DNA from: Planctomycetota bacterium
Lineage (GTDB): Bacteria; Planctomycetota; UBA1135; GCA-002686595
Assembly: GCA_023150475.1 (NCBI GenBank)
Contig: JAKLKU010000021.1
Location: 57,565-121,564 of the forward strand
Direction: 5' to 3'
DNA: 64,000 nt
Shown here: in pieces, positions 36,788 to 46,312 of the stretch
How the letters are laid out: each line of letters starts with the position of its first letter
Position numbering within the stretch: position 1 is the stretch's first letter
Program-made: the position numbers and the translations under genes
The notes under the pieces: model-generated
What the model saw: the letters and a program-made list of their open reading frames with translations, nothing else
The model's database searches: none
Told to the model about the DNA's origin: nothing

Positions 36788-39700
36788 TCAGCGCGCGCCG
36801 GCGTCGGTCTTGGCCCGCTCGTCGGCGACGCGGCGGTAGAGCTCGGCCATGCCCGGGCTGCCGAGCCCGTCGAAGATCCGCGAGAGCTCGCGATAGTCGC
36901 GCCGCGGGCGGTTGAGCCAACGGCCGCCGAACAACTTCGGCGTCGCCATGCTCTGCGGATCGAGCTTCTTCACGAGCTCGACGTCGACCGCGAGCTCCTC
37001 GGCGTCGACCGGCCGAAGGTAGGCGAGCACGAGTTGCCCATCGGCGTCGCAGAGCAGGTCGAGCGGCGCCGGCACGAGATCGGCGCGGCGGAAGAGCTCG
37101 ATCATCGACACCTTCAACACTTCGAGCGTGCCGCCGTCCGCGTAGCCAGAATCGGCTTCGAGCGGCGTGCCCGCGAGCAGTTTGCGCGCCTTCGCGAGCG
37201 CCGGCCCCTCGTCGAGCGAGAGCAGCACGACCCGCGCGCCGACGGTCGCGAGCGATTGGCTCTGTTGGACCAGCTTGGTCGCTCCGTCGTTCGCCATCCG
37301 CGTCGACCAGAGGCGCACGAGGAGCGGCCGGCCGTCGCGGACGTCGGCGAGCGTGCGTTCCGCGTGGGCAACGGACGGGATGCGCAGCGCGGCGAGCGGC
37401 AGCTTCTCGACGAGCTGCACGCGGTTCACGCTCTCGTGAGGCGCCGAAAGCGGATCGTCGGCCATCGCGGCGATCAACGATGGCGAGTTGGCCGGCGAGT
37501 TGGCCGGCGCGATCACTTCGAAGCCCGGCTTGCCTTGCACGAGGCGCACTCGCGCGTCGAGCGGCGGAGCTTCGAACGTCTCGGTCGTCCCGTACGGCCA
37601 ACGCACGGTGACGCGGTCGATGCGCGTCGCGTCACCGACGCCGAAGTGCAGGCGCTTCGACGACTGCGCGAGGTAGCCCTCTCCGGCGTGCAACGTGCGC
37701 ACGATCTGCGCGCCGCCGGCTTCGACGGTGACGCGCGCACCGATCGCGTCGCGGTTCGAACTCGTGCCGACCAAGTCGACTTGGAGCCAGTGCCCGCTGC
37801 GCAGCGAGCGATTGTGGAGGAAGCGCAACCGCGGCGCCGTCCGGCTCTTGAGCCAGAGGTCCTCGCGGCCGTCGCCGTCCCAGTCGCAGCGCGCGACCGC
37901 GCGCGAGTCCTCGAGGTAGTCGAGGCCGCTCGCGGCCGTGACGTCGGCGAAACGGCCGCCGCCGACGTTCAAGTAGACGCAGTTCCGTTCGCGGCCGTTG
38001 TACGAGAACGAACCGGAGCTCGAGAAGCTCTGCAAACTCGCCCACGCGTGGCGGTACGCGTCGTTCGGCGTCGTGTCGACCGGCGAGCCGCCGATCACGC
38101 GGCGCCAGAAGAAGCTCTCGAGCTCGGTCGTGCCCGCCCAGGTCAAGAAGCCGTTCGGCACGTAGAGATCCGGCCGACCGTCGTTCTCGAAGTCCGTGAA
38201 CAACGCCCCCCACGACCAGCCGCCGCGAGCGACGCCGGCGGCGACGGCGCTCTCCACGTAACGGCCTCCGCCTCGGTTCAGCCAAAGCGTGTTGCCGCGC
38301 GCGTGGTGCACGTACGCGGCCCGCAATTCGTCCGAAACGCCGGGTTGGAAGCGCTCCTTGCGCGCCGTGATGCGCAGTCCGGGCGCCGACCACATGTCGC
38401 TGACGTAGAAGTCGAGCCGGCCGTCGCCGTCGACGTCCGCGCGCGTGAGCCCCATGCCTGCGCCGATGTCGTCGACGCCGAGTTCACGCGCTCGATCGAC
38501 GAAACGCCCCGTGCCGTCGTTGATCCAGAAGTGGTCGCGGCCGAAGTCGTTCGCGACGTACAGATCCTGATCGCCGTCGTCGTCGAAGTCGTCCCACAGC
38601 GCCGAGAGGCTGTAGCGGACGTTGCCTTGGTCGAACCCCGCCTCCTTGGTCGCGTTCGTGAACTTCTTCGGACCGTCGTTGCGCCAGTAGAAGTTCGTCG
38701 CGCCGTTGGTCGCGTCGTAGTAGGGCAGCGGCACCGATCCGACCATGCCGCCCGACACGTAGCGGCACGCGTAGAGATCGAGGTCGCCGTCGCCGTCGCC
38801 GTCGCCGGCGGCGAGCGAGAAGACTTCGTCCATGCCGTCGCCGACGAGCCACGTCGGTTCGCCGAACTCGCCCTTGCCGCGGTTCCACGAAATCACGACG
38901 TGCGCGCCGACCGCGACGGCGAGATCCTGGTCGCCGTCGTCGTCGAAATCGGCGAACAGCGCGCCGCGCGTGTTGTCGAGGAAGGCGACGCCGCTCTCGA
39001 TCGAGCGTTCGAGCGCGTCGCCGGCGGCTTCGTGGACGAACAGCCGGTTCGGGATCCCGCCCTGCATCGGGACGTAGAGATCGTCGTCGCCGTCCGAGTC
39101 GATGTCGCCGAGCGCGAGCCCCTGGCCGCCGATCAACGCGTTGCCGGTCAGGTAATCGGTGCGGTTGTAGTAGTCGTCGATGCCGTTCAAGAAGTGACGC
39201 TCGAACTCCCGCGAGCCGCCGACCACGAAGCGCGTGAGTTCGGCGAACGGCGGTTTCGCCGCGATCACTTGTTCGAAACTCGCGAGCTCGAGCGCGGCGA
39301 GCTTCGGTTCGTCGGCGGCGTGTGGCGCGCTCCACTCGAGGTCCCACACGAAGTTCAGCGCGATCCGCGACTCGCCGACCGTCGCCCACGCGCGGACCTC
39401 GGCGCGCGTCGTGAAGCGCGTGTCGTCGAGCGGTTCGAGCGCGGTGACCGCGAGGTCGAATTCCGGGTTCGGCGCGCCGGCGAAGGTCTTGCGCAGGCTC
39501 GCGACGCTCGCCGCGAACGCGTCCTTCGGCCGCAGCGTGCGATCGAGGGCCTGCGGCCGGCGCACTTCGAACGAGCCGCGGCTCGCGAGGACCGCGAGTC
39601 CGTCGGGGACGAGCGCGCTCGCGCCGCGGAAGTCGTCCGCGAAGCGCGCTTCGAGTTCCGCGAGCGGCGTCCCGGCCGACAGCACGCCGCGCAAGAAGCG

Positions 39701-39892
39701 CGCGAGCACCGGCTCCGTGCGATCGTGGAGCACTTCGGTCGGCCACGCGTCCTTCGCGGGATCGAGCTTCTCCGCTTCCGCGAGCTTCCACGCCGGCGCG
39801 CTGACCTTGACCTCGGGGAACAGCCGGTCGCGCACGTCCTGCGGTGCGCAGAGCGCGGCCGAGCACCAGAGCAACACCACGGAAGGGGACAT
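36788..39892 (-). CDS. CRTAC1-like secreted FG-GAP protein with ASPIC/UnbV domain
   Basis: This protein has 1034 residues from ATG 39892, behind a signal peptide (SVVLLWCSAALCA). A 280-residue N-terminal part precedes FG-GAP/VCBS repeats with calcium loops such as GDIDSDGDDDLYVPM, DFDDDGDQDLAVAV, DGDGDGDLDLYACR, DFDDDGDQDLYVAND, DVDGDGRLDFYVSD and DWDGDGREDLWLKS (about 280-690). An ASPIC/UnbV module (WLQVDLVGTSSNRDAIGARV, then VTVRWPYGTTETF) follows, and then a C-terminal thioredoxin-like region (RPLLVRLWSTRMAND, VVLLSLDEG). It is a typical planctomycete surface protein. It diverges from the PVC cytochrome gene over 129 bases, with TATGCT as a possible -10 at 39913-39908. Confidence 0.87.
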   Translation of the reverse strand: MSPSVVLLWCSAALCAPQDVRDRLFPEVKVSAPAWKLAEAEKLDPAKDAWPTEVLHDRTEPVLARFLRGVLSAGTPLAELEARFADDFRGASALVPDGLAVLASRGSFEVRRPQALDRTLRPKDAFAASVASLRKTFAGAPNPEFDLAVTALEPLDDTRFTTRAEVRAWATVGESRIALNFVWDLEWSAPHAADEPKLAALELASFEQVIAAKPPFAELTRFVVGGSREFERHFLNGIDDYYNRTDYLTGNALIGGQGLALGDIDSDGDDDLYVPMQGGIPNRLFVHEAAGDALERSIESGVAFLDNTRGALFADFDDDGDQDLAVAVGAHVVISWNRGKGEFGEPTWLVGDGMDEVFSLAAGDGDGDGDLDLYACRYVSGGMVGSVPLPYYDATNGATNFYWRNDGPKKFTNATKEAGFDQGNVRYSLSALWDDFDDDGDQDLYVANDFGRDHFWINDGTGRFVDRARELGVDDIGAGMGLTRADVDGDGRLDFYVSDMWSAPGLRITARKERFQPGVSDELRAAYVHHARGNTLWLNRGGGRYVESAVAAGVARGGWSWGALFTDFENDGRPDLYVPNGFLTWAGTTELESFFWRRVIGGSPVDTTPNDAYRHAWASLQSFSSSGSFSYNGRERNCVYLNVGGGRFADVTAASGLDYLEDSRAVARCDWDGDGREDLWLKSRTAPRLRFLHNRSLRSGHWLQVDLVGTSSNRDAIGARVTVEAGGAQIVRTLHAGEGYLAQSSKRLHFGVGDATRIDRVTVRWPYGTTETFEAPPLDARVRLVQGKPGFEVIAPANSPANSPSLIAAMADDPLSAPHESVNRVQLVEKLPLAALRIPSVAHAERTLADVRDGRPLLVRLWSTRMANDGATKLVQQSQSLATVGARVVLLSLDEGPALAKARKLLAGTPLEADSGYADGGTLEVLKVSMIELFRRADLVPAPLDLLCDADGQLVLAYLRPVDAEELAVDVELVKKLDPQSMATPKLFGGRWLNRPRRDYRELSRIFDGLGSPGMAELYRRVADERAKTDAGAR

Positions 39893-39984
39893 GGCGGGGC
39901 GCGGTCGAGCATAACAGCAACGACGGCTCGTGATCGTTGCGTTCGAGGCCTCCGCGACGCCGCCCTGGACCCGTGCCGGGCGGT

Positions 39985-40012
39985 TTGGGACCGGGCCCAC
40001 GCCCGTTAGCAT
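39985..40012 (+). promoter_or_regulatory. Putative promoter of the PVC cytochrome gene
   Basis: TTGGGA (39985-39990), a 16-base spacer, then TAGCAT (40007-40012), ending 9 bases before ATG 40022. The 5' leader would be only about 3 bases. Confidence 0.4.
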
Positions 40013-40021
40013 CGCGCGTCG

Positions 40022-42664
40022 ATGCGACGGAGACCTCTTGGCTGGTGGCGCGCGTGCGCGGTCCGCGGCGCCCTCCCGTTGCTCGCCGCCGCTGCCGTCA
40101 TGGCCCAGCGCGGCGACCGCGCGGGGGAGTCCCAGACCGCCCTGCCGGCCGAGCTCGTGATCCCCGCCGCGCCGGCTCGAGGCGCGCTCGAGGAACTCGC
40201 GACCTTCCAATTCCCGGACGACGTGACGGTCGAGCTCGTCGCCGCCGAGCCGCTGGTGCGCGATCCCGTCGCGCTCGCGTTCGACGCGCAGGGCGCGTTG
40301 TGGGTGGTCGAGATGAAGGGCTACATGCCCGACGTCGACGGCACGAAGGAACGCGAGCCCGTCGGCGAGATCGCGATCCTCCGCGACCAGGACGGCGACG
40401 GCAGGTTCGAGCGGCGCACGACGTTCCTCGGGGGCCTCGTCCTGCCGCGCGCCGTGCGGCCGTGTCGCGGCGGTGCGTTGGTGCTCGCGCCGCCCGAACT
40501 GCTCTTCTGCGCGGACGACGACGGCGACGACGTGTGCGACGAGCGCCGGGTCGTCGATCGCGGCCTCGTCGAAGGTCTCCACAGTCCGGAGTGGGCGATC
40601 AACGCGCTCGTGCCGACGCTCGACAACGCGTTCGACTGCGCGAAGTCGCCGTGGCGGTACGTCGTGAAGGACGGCGAGTTCGTGCGGCAGGCGCGCCAAC
40701 AAGCCGGGCAATGGGGCGCGAGCCAAGACGACCAAGGACGGCTCTTCACCGACAACAACTCCGATCCGTTGCGCGCCGATTTCGTCTCGGCGGTCTACGG
40801 CGCGGCGAATCCGAACTCGCCGGGGCTCGCGGGCGTCGACGTGCGGATCGTCGACGACTTCTCGGTCGCCACCGCGCGCATCAATCCGGGCGTCAACCGC
40901 GGCTACCAATCGGGCGTGCTCGATGCGCGCTTCCACCTCGCGAACGTCACCGGCGCGTGCGCGCCGTGGATCGCGCGCGGCGATCGTCTGCCGGAACGCT
41001 TCCGCGGCGACGCGTTCGTCTGCGAGCCGTGCGGCAATGCCGTGATCGCGTACGACTTGGTCGAGCAGTCGGACGGCTCCGTGCGCGGCGCGCCGGTGCG
41101 CTTCGGCGAACGAAACCTCGACTTCCTGACGTCGACCGACGAACGCTTCCGGCCCGTGTTCCTTTGCGACGGGCCCGACGGCGCGCTGTACGTCGCGGAC
41201 ATGTACCGCGGCTTGATCCAGCACCGCCTCTTCGTGACGAGTTTCCTGCGCAAACAGGTCACGGAACGCGGTCTCGAACAGCCGATCGGGCTCGGCCGGA
41301 TCTGGCGCATCGCGGCGAAGCGGCCGGCGCGCGAGCTCGTGTCGCTCGCCGCCGCGACCGACGACGAACTCGTCGCGGCGCTCAGCGATCCGAACGGTTG
41401 GCGCCGCGACACGGCGCAACGCCTGATCGTCGAGTCGTTCGAGACCGGCGCTCCGGCCGTCAAGTCGCTCGAGCGACTCGCGCTGCGCGGCGAACCTTGG
41501 TACGGCCGCATCCATGCGTTGTGGGCGTTGTCGGGCCTCGGCGCGCTGCGGGCCGAAGCCGCGGTGCAAGCGATGCAGGACGCCGACGAGCGCGTGCGCG
41601 TCCAAGCGGTGCGCGCCGCCGAGCCACTCGCGAGCCGCGATCCGCTGATCCCGGCGATGTGGCGCGTGCTCGGCGTGCGCGATGCGTTCCGCGTGCGCCG
41701 ACAGGTGCTGCTCTCGATGGGCATGCTCGCGTCGGACGAACTCGTGAACTTCGCCGCGCTCGCCGAGCGAGGCTTCGCGACGCACGCCGAACGCACGGCG
41801 CTCGTCGCGGGACTCTTCGGCCGCGAGCTCGAGTTCCTCGAGACGTTGTGCGCCGCGCACGCGTTGCGGCCGCGCGACGGCGACCGCGAGCTCGTCGAAC
41901 TCTGCGCGGAGTGCATCGGCAACGAAGCGTCGCCCGAGCGCGTGCGCCGCGCCGCCGCGCTCGCGGTGCGCGCCGACATGGCGAATTTCGGGCTCGCAAT
42001 CGCGCGGGGCCTGCTCGCGAGTCTGCCGGCGGACTCCTCGGGCGCCCGCACGCCGCTCGAGCTCACCGCGGAGCCCGCGGGGTGGACGGCGTTCGTCGCG
42101 ACGTTCGGCGCCGAGCCGGACGAGCCGCCCGGAGCTCCCGCTGCGGAACCCACCGGTGCGCCGCGCGATCGATCGAAGCCCGCCGACGACGTGGCGCGCG
42201 TGTGGCGCGAGCTCGACCGTGCGCTCGTGTGGCCCAAGAAGCCCGGCGTCACGCTCACGGCGGTGCGCGAGCTCGACGAAGTCGAACGCGCACGATTCGA
42301 GCGCGGCCGCGAGCTCTTCCAGGCGACGTGCAGCGCGTGCCACGGCGAACGCGGCGTCGGTCAACCGAACGTCGTGCCGCCGCTCGCGCGCTCGCCCTAC
42401 GTGCTCGGCGACGACGTCAAGCTCGTGCGCATCGTCACGCACGGCTTGTCGGGTCCGATCGAAGTGCGCGGCCGGCCGTACGACGGCGAGATGCCCGGCT
42501 TCGCGACCACCGACGCGGACCTCGCCGCGCTGCTCACGTACGTGCGCCGCGCGTGGGGCCACGGCGCGGAGCCCATCACGCCGGAACGCATCGCCGAGAT
42601 CCGCGCACGCACGCCGTCGCGCCAGCGCCCGTGGACGCTCGACGAACTCGCGTCGACACCGTGA
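40022..42664 (+). CDS. PVC-type heme-binding protein: membrane-bound dehydrogenase domain, HEAT repeats, cytochrome c
   Basis: This protein has 880 residues with an N-terminal secretion signal (GALPLLAAAAVMA). Residues 55-440 form the PVC-specific beta-propeller dehydrogenase domain (VELVAAEPLVRDPVALAFDAQG, EIAILRDQDGDGRFERR, LFTDNNSDPLRADF, DGALYVADMYRGLIQH, GRIWRI). Residues 455-690 are HEAT-like helices. The C-terminus has a cytochrome c domain with C770-x-x-C773-H774 (CSACHGERGVG) and M ligand candidates in GEMPGF. Such proteins are hallmarks of Planctomycetes and are thought to oxidise sugars or other substrates in the periplasm. Its stop is 3 bases from that of the convergent DUF1080 gene, the usual partner of this family. 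Confidence 0.93.
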   Translation: MRRRPLGWWRACAVRGALPLLAAAAVMAQRGDRAGESQTALPAELVIPAAPARGALEELATFQFPDDVTVELVAAEPLVRDPVALAFDAQGALWVVEMKGYMPDVDGTKEREPVGEIAILRDQDGDGRFERRTTFLGGLVLPRAVRPCRGGALVLAPPELLFCADDDGDDVCDERRVVDRGLVEGLHSPEWAINALVPTLDNAFDCAKSPWRYVVKDGEFVRQARQQAGQWGASQDDQGRLFTDNNSDPLRADFVSAVYGAANPNSPGLAGVDVRIVDDFSVATARINPGVNRGYQSGVLDARFHLANVTGACAPWIARGDRLPERFRGDAFVCEPCGNAVIAYDLVEQSDGSVRGAPVRFGERNLDFLTSTDERFRPVFLCDGPDGALYVADMYRGLIQHRLFVTSFLRKQVTERGLEQPIGLGRIWRIAAKRPARELVSLAAATDDELVAALSDPNGWRRDTAQRLIVESFETGAPAVKSLERLALRGEPWYGRIHALWALSGLGALRAEAAVQAMQDADERVRVQAVRAAEPLASRDPLIPAMWRVLGVRDAFRVRRQVLLSMGMLASDELVNFAALAERGFATHAERTALVAGLFGRELEFLETLCAAHALRPRDGDRELVELCAECIGNEASPERVRRAAALAVRADMANFGLAIARGLLASLPADSSGARTPLELTAEPAGWTAFVATFGAEPDEPPGAPAAEPTGAPRDRSKPADDVARVWRELDRALVWPKKPGVTLTAVRELDEVERARFERGRELFQATCSACHGERGVGQPNVVPPLARSPYVLGDDVKLVRIVTHGLSGPIEVRGRPYDGEMPGFATTDADLAALLTYVRRAWGHGAEPITPERIAEIRARTPSRQRPWTLDELASTP

Positions 42665-42667
42665 CAC

Positions 42668-44212
42668 TCACTCGAGCACGGCCATCGGTGTCGGCAGCCC
42701 TGGGAGCGAGCCTTCGGCTTCGAACGCGAATCGACCCTCGCGCGCCGCGCCCGCGAGTCGCGCTTGCACGAGCGAGCGATCGTCGACGAACAGCGCGACG
42801 CGGTCGCCGAACGCGAGCAAACTGAGCGTGCGTTCGCTCTCGGAGCGCAGCTCCTCCGCGGCGAGGTCGACGAAGCAGCCGCTCGTCGTGCGCCACAGCG
42901 CGGGGCCGAGACGCACCAGCGGCCCCGGCGTCTCGAGCACGTCGCCTTGCACGCGGAAGTAGAGGCGCGTGCGGCTCTCCGTGCCGCGCCAAGGGAAGCG
43001 CAGGCCGAAGTCGTCCGCCGCGCGGCCCCACGTGACGCGACGCGAGGCGTTCTCGGCTTCGTTTCCTGCCGCACGAGTCGTGTCATCCGCGCCGGCGGTT
43101 GCCGCGCGGCCGACGAGCTCGCCGGAATCGGCGGTGCGCCACGCCCGGCGCCCGAGATCGCGCAAGCGGAAGTTGGCCCAGCGCACGCGCGTGTCGTTGC
43201 CGCTGTGCACTTGCAGACCGAGCACGCCCGAAAGGTCGAGCGGATCGAGGAAGTCCGCCGTCGCGACGCCGTTGACCCACGCGCGGATCCACGGGCCGTG
43301 GCACTCGATGCGGTAGTGGTTCCACTCGCCGGGCGTGAACGCGCCGCGCGCCGCTTCGTCGTCGGCGAGGTCGTCGAGCCAGCCGCGCCGGCCTTCGTCG
43401 TAGAGTCCGCCCGACCAACCGCGCGGCGACGGATCGATCTCGAGCTGGTAGCCGAAGAGCCTGCCGTCCTCGCGCACGTGGCTGCGCACTTGGATGCCGG
43501 AGTTGCCGGGCCGTTCGTTGCGCACGTCGACGTCGAGCACGAAGTCGCCGAACTCGCGCTCGGTGACGAGGAAACTCTGGGCGCCGCCGCCGACCTCGCC
43601 AACGATGCCGGCCAAGCTGCCGAACTCGCCGAGCTGCGTCGTCGCGTCGGGCGCGCCGAGCTCGACGACGTACTTCGCGTCGCCGAGCGCTTTCCAACCG
43701 GCGAGCGAGTGGCCGTCGCAGAGCCGCACTTCTTCGCCCGGGAGCTCCGCGCGCACGCGACGGCGGATCTCGGTGTAGCGCCGGCCGCCGCCGAGCACCC
43801 AGAGCCGCCACGGCGTGCCGAGTTGCGCGCGGCGCAGGAGCACGGGGCCCGCGAGGTACTCGAGCTTCTCGCGCAGCGGCTCGCGGTGCTCGGGCCGCAC
43901 ACCGTCGCCGACCTCCGCGCGTTCGTCGCGCACGGCGAGCCGTTGGCGTTTCGCGGTCGTACCGTCCGGCTCGAGCCACACGAGCTCGAGCTCGAACTCG
44001 CCGACTTCCGCGACGAGCTCGAGCTCCGAGAACGCATCGAGCTTCGAGTTCCAACTCGCCGTGTCGAACGTCCACTCGCCGTGGACGATCCACTCCTTCG
44101 TGGACGTCGCTCCCGGTGCGTCGGTCGTTTCGGGCGCGCCGCGGCACTCGCGCCAACCGTCGCAGGTCGGTTCGCCGTGCGCGACGAGCGCGAGCGCGAC
44201 GGCGGCGATCAC
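42668..44212 (-). CDS. DUF1080 (3-keto-disaccharide hydrolase) family secreted protein
   Basis: This protein has 514 residues from a GTG at 44212 that overlaps the stop of the flavin reductase gene (GTGA), which implies coupled translation. It has a short signal sequence (VIAAVALALVAHG). The central DUF1080 jelly-roll is clear: LCDGHSLAGWKA, EFGDFVLDVDVRNERPGNSGIQVRS, GYQLEID, GEWNHYRIECHGPWIRAWVNG and GLQVHSGNDTRVRWANFRLRDL (about 220-375). A beta-rich domain on either side may be a second jelly-roll. The family includes 3-keto-glycoside hydrolases. Its convergent neighbour is a PVC dehydrogenase-cytochrome protein, which suggests a joint role in sugar oxidation. Confidence 0.85.
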   Translation of the reverse strand: MIAAVALALVAHGEPTCDGWRECRGAPETTDAPGATSTKEWIVHGEWTFDTASWNSKLDAFSELELVAEVGEFELELVWLEPDGTTAKRQRLAVRDERAEVGDGVRPEHREPLREKLEYLAGPVLLRRAQLGTPWRLWVLGGGRRYTEIRRRVRAELPGEEVRLCDGHSLAGWKALGDAKYVVELGAPDATTQLGEFGSLAGIVGEVGGGAQSFLVTEREFGDFVLDVDVRNERPGNSGIQVRSHVREDGRLFGYQLEIDPSPRGWSGGLYDEGRRGWLDDLADDEAARGAFTPGEWNHYRIECHGPWIRAWVNGVATADFLDPLDLSGVLGLQVHSGNDTRVRWANFRLRDLGRRAWRTADSGELVGRAATAGADDTTRAAGNEAENASRRVTWGRAADDFGLRFPWRGTESRTRLYFRVQGDVLETPGPLVRLGPALWRTTSGCFVDLAAEELRSESERTLSLLAFGDRVALFVDDRSLVQARLAGAAREGRFAFEAEGSLPGLPTPMAVLE

Positions 44213-44856
44213 GGCGCGCCTCGTGTGCCCGGTCTGCCCGGCGCGAGCTCGAAGCGCTCGCGCGTCTTGCAGTACGCGATGCCGCCGAGCCGCCCGACCG
44301 CCGCGAGCCTGTCGTAGTCGACGCGCCACTTCGCGTCGACGAGTCCATCCTCGACGTGGATCCGCACGACGCGGCCGATGACGACGTTGCCGCCGGCGGG
44401 CACTCCGGGCGCGAGCCGCACGACTTGCACGGTTTCGCACTCGAGCGCCCAGGGCGAGCGCGCGACGCGCGGCGGTCGCACCCGCGTGCTCGGCGCCGTC
44501 GCGAGTCCGGTCAAGTCGAACTCGCTCTCGCCGTAGGGCAGCGCCTCGGCCGAAAGCGCGACTTCCGCCGCGTAACCTTCGACCGACGCGTTGATCACGA
44601 ACTCGCCGGTGCCGCCCTCGCTCTTCGGTTTGCAGTTCGCGAGCGTGTCCTTCTCGCCGCCGTCCGGAGCGTTCGCTGGGCAGAAAAGCACGCTGAGCGG
44701 CTCGGACGAAAGGCCGTTGAAGAAGGAGTACGGCGCGAGATTGGTCGCTCCGCTCGGCGAGACCGTCGAGACGAAGGCGATCGGCCGTGGGACGACGAGG
44801 CCGATCAGGAGCTTGTACCGATCCTTCTGCGCGAGTTCCGCCGGGTCGAGCTGCAT
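44209..44856 (-). CDS. Flavin reductase-like, FMN-binding protein
   Basis: This 215-residue protein matches the flavin reductase-like split-barrel family. Typical segments are LLIGLVVPRPIAFVSTVSPSGATNLAPYSFFNGLSSEP at the N-terminus (PRPIAFVST and NLAPYSFFN are the FMN-phosphate contacts), EFVINASVEGYAAEVALSAE, and VVIGRVVRIHVEDGL, with the terminal YDRLAAVGRLGGIAYCKT. It would reduce or carry FMN with NAD(P)H. It heads a two-gene unit with the DUF1080 gene. A TATGCT -10 at 44868-44863 ends 6 bases before the ATG, so the mRNA is probably leaderless. Confidence 0.88.
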   Translation of the reverse strand: MQLDPAELAQKDRYKLLIGLVVPRPIAFVSTVSPSGATNLAPYSFFNGLSSEPLSVLFCPANAPDGGEKDTLANCKPKSEGGTGEFVINASVEGYAAEVALSAEALPYGESEFDLTGLATAPSTRVRPPRVARSPWALECETVQVVRLAPGVPAGGNVVIGRVVRIHVEDGLVDAKWRVDYDRLAAVGRLGGIAYCKTRERFELAPGRPGTRGAP

Positions 44857-45226
44857 GGCTGGAGCATAGTTCGCCGCGAGGGCCCGCCGCAGTTTGCGCC
44901 GGCAGCGGCCCGCATCCGTGGAGCTTCCAGGGGTTGTGTTGCGCTGGAGCTAGGTTCGGCCTCGAGATCTTTCATGGGCGCCTCTCGGTGCCTCGAATCG
45001 CGCCAGCCAGCGAGCGTGCCGCACGCCCGCGCCCGAGGCCCGCGGGTGCCGGGTCGCGACCGGCCCGCGCGCGCGGCGACGTCCGTCGCTCGAGAGCGCT
45101 CGAACGCCCGCGGCAAGCCTTGCCGACGTCGCCGCTCGCCACCCGGCCCGGCGCACGACGCGCCCCGTCTCAGGCGGCGTCGCGCGCTCGACTCGCCGGC
45201 GCGCGGACGTATGCTCGCGGAGCCTC
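44857..45226. other. Divergent intergenic region, 370 bases
   Basis: Both flanking genes have the same -10-like hexamer TATGCT facing outward: minus strand 44868-44863 before the flavin reductase, and plus strand 45210-45215 before the sulfotransferase (with TCGACT 18 bases upstream). No gene is supported between them. Confidence 0.5.
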
Positions 45227-46312
45227 ATGCCGCTGACTGCGACCGAGCCGCGCTTCTTCGTGATGGGCGCCGGGCGTTCGGGCACCAGCTTGTTGCATCG
45301 GCTGCTGAGTCGCCATCCGCGCATCCACTGCAGTCACGAGTTGCGCTTGCTCGAGCTCGTCGTGCTCGCGGGCGCGTTGGTCGACGAGCACGGTGGTCCG
45401 AAGGTGCCCGACCAACCGAACGTCTCGCCGTTCGGCGTCGAAGTCGGCAAGGCGTATGCGCGGTGGCTCGCGGGCGCCCAACTCGCGCAGCACGGCCGGA
45501 CGATCTACGGCGACAAGTATCCGCCGTACTGCGAGCAGATCCACTTGCTCGATCGGCTCTTCCCGACGGCGCGTTTCGTCCACATCGTGCGCGACGGTCG
45601 TGACGTCGTCGCGAGCGCGCTGCAGGCGTTCGTCGCGAACCGCGGTTGGCGTCGCGGCACCACCACGCCGAGCCCGCAGCGCATCGCCGAAGCGTGGGCT
45701 CGCGCCGTGCGGCACGCGCGGGACTATTCGAAACGTCTCGGTCCGGCGCGGTACTTCGAGTTGCGCTACGAGACCTTGGTCAAAGCGCCTGCCGAGACGC
45801 TGACCGACGTGTTCCGTTTCCTCGGTGACGACGCGCCGCCGGAGCTCGAGAAGCTGGTCGCCGAAGTCGCGCCGGGCAAGTCGTGGCTCACGACGCTGTC
45901 GCTCGCGGACCTCGCGCAGATCGACCGTTCGCTCACCGCGCGCGAGTTGCTCGCCGAACTCGGTTACCCGCCGAGCCCGACCGACGTCGACACGCCGGCG
46001 GAACTCGTCTGGACGCGCGGCGTCGACACGCCGGCCGGTTGGCACGAGCGCGGCGCGTTCGCGCGCGCGGAAGGCGACGAGCGCAGGGCGGTCGCCGCGT
46101 TCGTCCGCGCGATCCGAGGCGATGCGAAGGATGCGCGCGCCGCGCGTGCGTTGCTCGACAGCCCCGATCGCTCCGAGTCGTTGTTCGCCGCGCTCTGGTT
46201 GCGCGACGATCCGACGCCTGCATCGCTCGCCGCGCTCGCGCGGTGGTCCGCGGCGCGTGGACTCGATCGCGAGGCCGCCCTGGCGACGTTCGGCGCGGGA
46301 GGGGCCCCGTGA
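45227..46312 (+). CDS. PAPS-dependent sulfotransferase
   Basis: This 361-residue protein has a clear 5'-phosphosulfate loop, VMGAGRSGTSLLHRLL (12-27), and a 3'-phosphate motif FVHIVRDGRDVVASAL (about 118-133), followed by FELRYETLVKAPAETL and FRFLGDD, as in the sulfotransferase_3 family. It would transfer sulfate from PAPS to a carbohydrate, lipid or peptide acceptor. Residues 265-361 form an Ala-rich helical extension of TPR type. GGAG lies 5 bases before the ATG. Its stop overlaps the GTG of the next sulfotransferase-like gene by 4 bases (GTGA), so the two are translated together. Confidence 0.88.
   Translation: MPLTATEPRFFVMGAGRSGTSLLHRLLSRHPRIHCSHELRLLELVVLAGALVDEHGGPKVPDQPNVSPFGVEVGKAYARWLAGAQLAQHGRTIYGDKYPPYCEQIHLLDRLFPTARFVHIVRDGRDVVASALQAFVANRGWRRGTTTPSPQRIAEAWARAVRHARDYSKRLGPARYFELRYETLVKAPAETLTDVFRFLGDDAPPELEKLVAEVAPGKSWLTTLSLADLAQIDRSLTARELLAELGYPPSPTDVDTPAELVWTRGVDTPAGWHERGAFARAEGDERRAVAAFVRAIRGDAKDARAARALLDSPDRSESLFAALWLRDDPTPASLAALARWSAARGLDREAALATFGAGGAP

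Noticed and set aside
36788..42667. An open minus-strand frame of 1959 residues
   Set aside because: Only 36788-39892 is a real gene, with a signal peptide at 39892. The rest is antisense to the PVC cytochrome gene and its translation is Arg-rich without motifs.
44805..45116. A 103-residue minus-strand frame before the flavin reductase gene
   Set aside because: It overlaps the flavin reductase start in another frame and its translation lacks any domain-like character.
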